Assembly (NCBI GenBank): GCA_001774995.1
Contig: MFBO01000010.1
Coordinates: 2,159-8,527, forward strand
Source: Candidatus Curtissbacteria bacterium RIFCSPLOWO2_01_FULL_38_11b
GTDB lineage: Bacteria; Patescibacteriota; Microgenomatia; Curtissbacterales; GWA2-41-24
Direction: 5' to 3'
DNA: 6,369 nucleotides
In this document: piece by piece, positions 5,390 through 6,369 of the stretch
Layout: every line of letters starts with the position of its first letter
Position numbering within the stretch: the first letter of the stretch is position 1
Position numbers and translations under genes: made by a program
The notes under the pieces: model-generated
Database searches by the model: none
Seen by the model: the letters and a program-made list of their open reading frames with translations, nothing else
What the model was told of the DNA's origin: nothing

Positions 5390-6121
5390 ATGATTATTCC
5401 ATCAATGGAACAATTGCTAGAAGCCGGTGTTCATTTCGGACATCAGGTTCGTCGCTGGAATCCAAAAATGAAGCCTTTTATTTTTACAGCTCGAGATGGC
5501 GTGCATGTAATTGATCTGGGGCAGACTGTCCACAGGCTCAAAGAAGCTTGCGAATTTGTACAAAGTATTGGAGAAAAAGGGGGAAGCATTATTTTTGTCG
5601 GTTCCAAAAAACAGGCGAGAAGTATTATTGTCGAGGAAGCAAAACAAGCTGGTGCTTGGTATATCACCGAAAGATGGATCGGAGGTCTTCTAACTAATTT
5701 TGAGCAAACAAGCAAAAACATCAAAAAACTTAAAGAATTAAGAGAAAAAAGGGAAGCTGGCGAGTTTAAAGAGTACACTAAAAAAGAGCAGTTGATGATA
5801 GATAGGCAAATTGCCAAGCTGGAAAGATTTTATGGTGGAGTTGACCAGATGACAAAAATACCGGATAGTATTTTCGTTGTTGATGTCAGGCGTGAAGAGA
5901 ATGCCTGTCGTGAAGCCAGAAGAAAAGAGGTGCCGGTTGTAGCAATTTGTGATACAAATGCTGATTTGTTTTTGGTTGACTATCCAATTCCTGGAAACGA
6001 TGATGCGATTAAAGCCATTAAAATAGTAACAGGGGCAATTGCCAGCGCATATCTTGATGGTAGAAAAAGGTATGAAAAGAAGAGTGAAAAAGAGAAGATA
6101 GAGCTGGTGGGGAAGCATTGA
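5390..6121 (+). CDS. rpsB: 30S ribosomal protein S2
   Basis: Component of the small ribosomal subunit, binding late in assembly on the solvent side near S1 and 16S rRNA helix 26. The 243 residues are a normal family length. Family motifs are plain: LLEAGVHFGHQVRRWNPKM (9-27), FVGSKKQA (69-76), RWIGGLLTNF (95-104), the long helical hairpin (about 107-150), KIPDSIFVVD (156-165) and DTNADLFLVDYPIPGNDDA (188-206). The usual Asp-Pro after DTN is replaced by Asp-Leu. The ATG at 5390 is chosen because AAAGGAGA (5376-5383) sits at ideal distance; the ATG at 5405 is internal. It is followed after 33 bases by tsf, the conserved bacterial pair. The tail (residues 227-243) is Lys/Glu-rich, as often seen. 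Probably regulated through the leader pseudoknot. Confidence 0.98.
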   Translation: MIIPSMEQLLEAGVHFGHQVRRWNPKMKPFIFTARDGVHVIDLGQTVHRLKEACEFVQSIGEKGGSIIFVGSKKQARSIIVEEAKQAGAWYITERWIGGLLTNFEQTSKNIKKLKELREKREAGEFKEYTKKEQLMIDRQIAKLERFYGGVDQMTKIPDSIFVVDVRREENACREARRKEVPVVAICDTNADLFLVDYPIPGNDDAIKAIKIVTGAIASAYLDGRKRYEKKSEKEKIELVGKH

Positions 6122-6140
6122 AAATTCTGAATTGAAAATT
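6117..6140 (+). repeat. Short direct repeat between rpsB and tsf
   Basis: ATTGAAAATT occurs twice, at 6117-6126 and 6131-6140, with a 14-base period, followed by a partial copy (ATAAATT). The first copy contains the rpsB stop codon. No hairpin or terminator is seen, in keeping with cotranscription of tsf. Confidence 0.5.
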
Positions 6141-6154
6141 ATAAATTAACCATA

Positions 6155-6369
6155 ATGAATATAAAAATCGAACATATCAAGAAGCTTCGAGAAAAGACGG
6201 GTGCTGGGATTGCGGATTGTCGCAAAGCCTTAGAAGAAGCAAAAAGTGATTTTAAACGTGCAGAGGAACTTTTAAAGAGTTGGGGAACTAAGAAAGCTGC
6301 CGAAAAGAGTGATCGCGCAGTTGGTGCAGGTTTGGTTGACACTTATATACATAGTGGTGGGCGGATAGG
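6155..6369 (+). CDS. tsf: Elongation factor Ts (3' partial)
   Basis: EF-Ts catalyses GDP-to-GTP exchange on EF-Tu. Only the first 71 complete codons are present; the gene runs off the window. The N-terminal UBA-like domain is clear: IKKLREKTGAGIADCRKALE (residues 8-27) carries the family signature T-G-A-G-x-x-D-C-[RK]-K-A-L, followed by the AEELLKSWG helix (38-46), the KKAAEKSDRAVGAGLV stretch (48-63) and the start of the core domain with YIHSGGRIG. The ATG at 6155 matches the usual EF-Ts N-terminus, although no Shine-Dalgarno is present in the AT-rich 33-base gap; translation may rely on coupling to rpsB or on an unstructured start region. Second gene of the rpsB operon. Confidence 0.97.
   Translation, partial: MNIKIEHIKKLREKTGAGIADCRKALEEAKSDFKRAEELLKSWGTKKAAEKSDRAVGAGLVDTYIHSGGRI

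Noticed and set aside
5443..6118. Long antisense open frames opposite rpsB
   Set aside because: They are opposite an unmistakable S2 gene, with Cys/Phe/Ser-rich nonsense-like translations and no start signals.
2904..6121. Recoded UGA (glycine) as in some CPR lineages
   Set aside because: UGA ends tmk, thyX and rpsB at the expected protein ends, and no in-frame UGA interrupts a recognised gene.
1..6369. tRNA genes, CRISPR arrays, insertion sequences, toxin-antitoxin or defence modules
   Set aside because: No cloverleaf, spaced repeat array, transposase or nuclease-like product was seen on either strand.

Overview
The window looks like chromosomal DNA of a small-genome bacterium, most likely a Patescibacteria/CPR lineage and perhaps Microgenomates. 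This placement is inference. It rests on the AT-rich coding style, weak or absent Shine-Dalgarno sites at several starts (fusion gene, tmk, tsf), very tight gene packing, a palindromic GC-rich repeat embedded in a coding region, an AAAATT-type intergenic repeat, and domain-fused nucleotide enzymes. UGA works as a normal stop here (tmk, thyX and rpsB all end on it), which argues against the UGA-recoding CPR lineages.

Layout. (1) 1-795 is the 3' part of a gene for a probably secreted protein with NHL-type beta-propeller repeats, a Pro/Ser/Thr linker and a C-terminal bacterial Ig-like domain. (2) 881-4900 is a compact same-strand operon for thymidine nucleotide supply: a NUDIX hydrolase fused to dCTP deaminase (881-2239), thymidylate kinase (2223-2906, overlapping), a double-length ThyX-like thymidylate synthase (2906-4618, ATGA overlap) and a small unknown protein (4625-4900, TTG start with a strong Shine-Dalgarno). 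An extended -10 promoter lies just upstream of the fusion gene. (3) 4901-5286 is a poorly understood stretch: a possible -1 frame extension of the small gene, a promoter-like TTGACA/TAGAAT pair, a hairpin with a U-tract, and a weak ORF. (4) 5288-6369 is the rpsB-tsf operon (ribosomal protein S2, elongation factor Ts, the latter cut by the window end). It has a good promoter and a structured leader that can form a pseudoknot hiding the rpsB Shine-Dalgarno.

How the genes work together. Dcd converts dCTP to dUTP, ThyX methylates dUMP to dTMP, and Tmk phosphorylates dTMP to dTDP. The missing step is dUTP to dUMP. The NUDIX domain fused to Dcd is a natural candidate for it, which would make the operon a complete dCTP-to-dTDP route. 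The ThyX-like protein carries two ThyX-like halves with degenerate but complementary signature motifs: the first keeps the E-x-S-x-R-Y part, the second keeps the R-H-R part.

The points most worth a second look are the NUDIX-Dcd fusion, the split-motif double ThyX, the rpsB leader pseudoknot, and the palindromic element that encodes the linker of the fusion protein.
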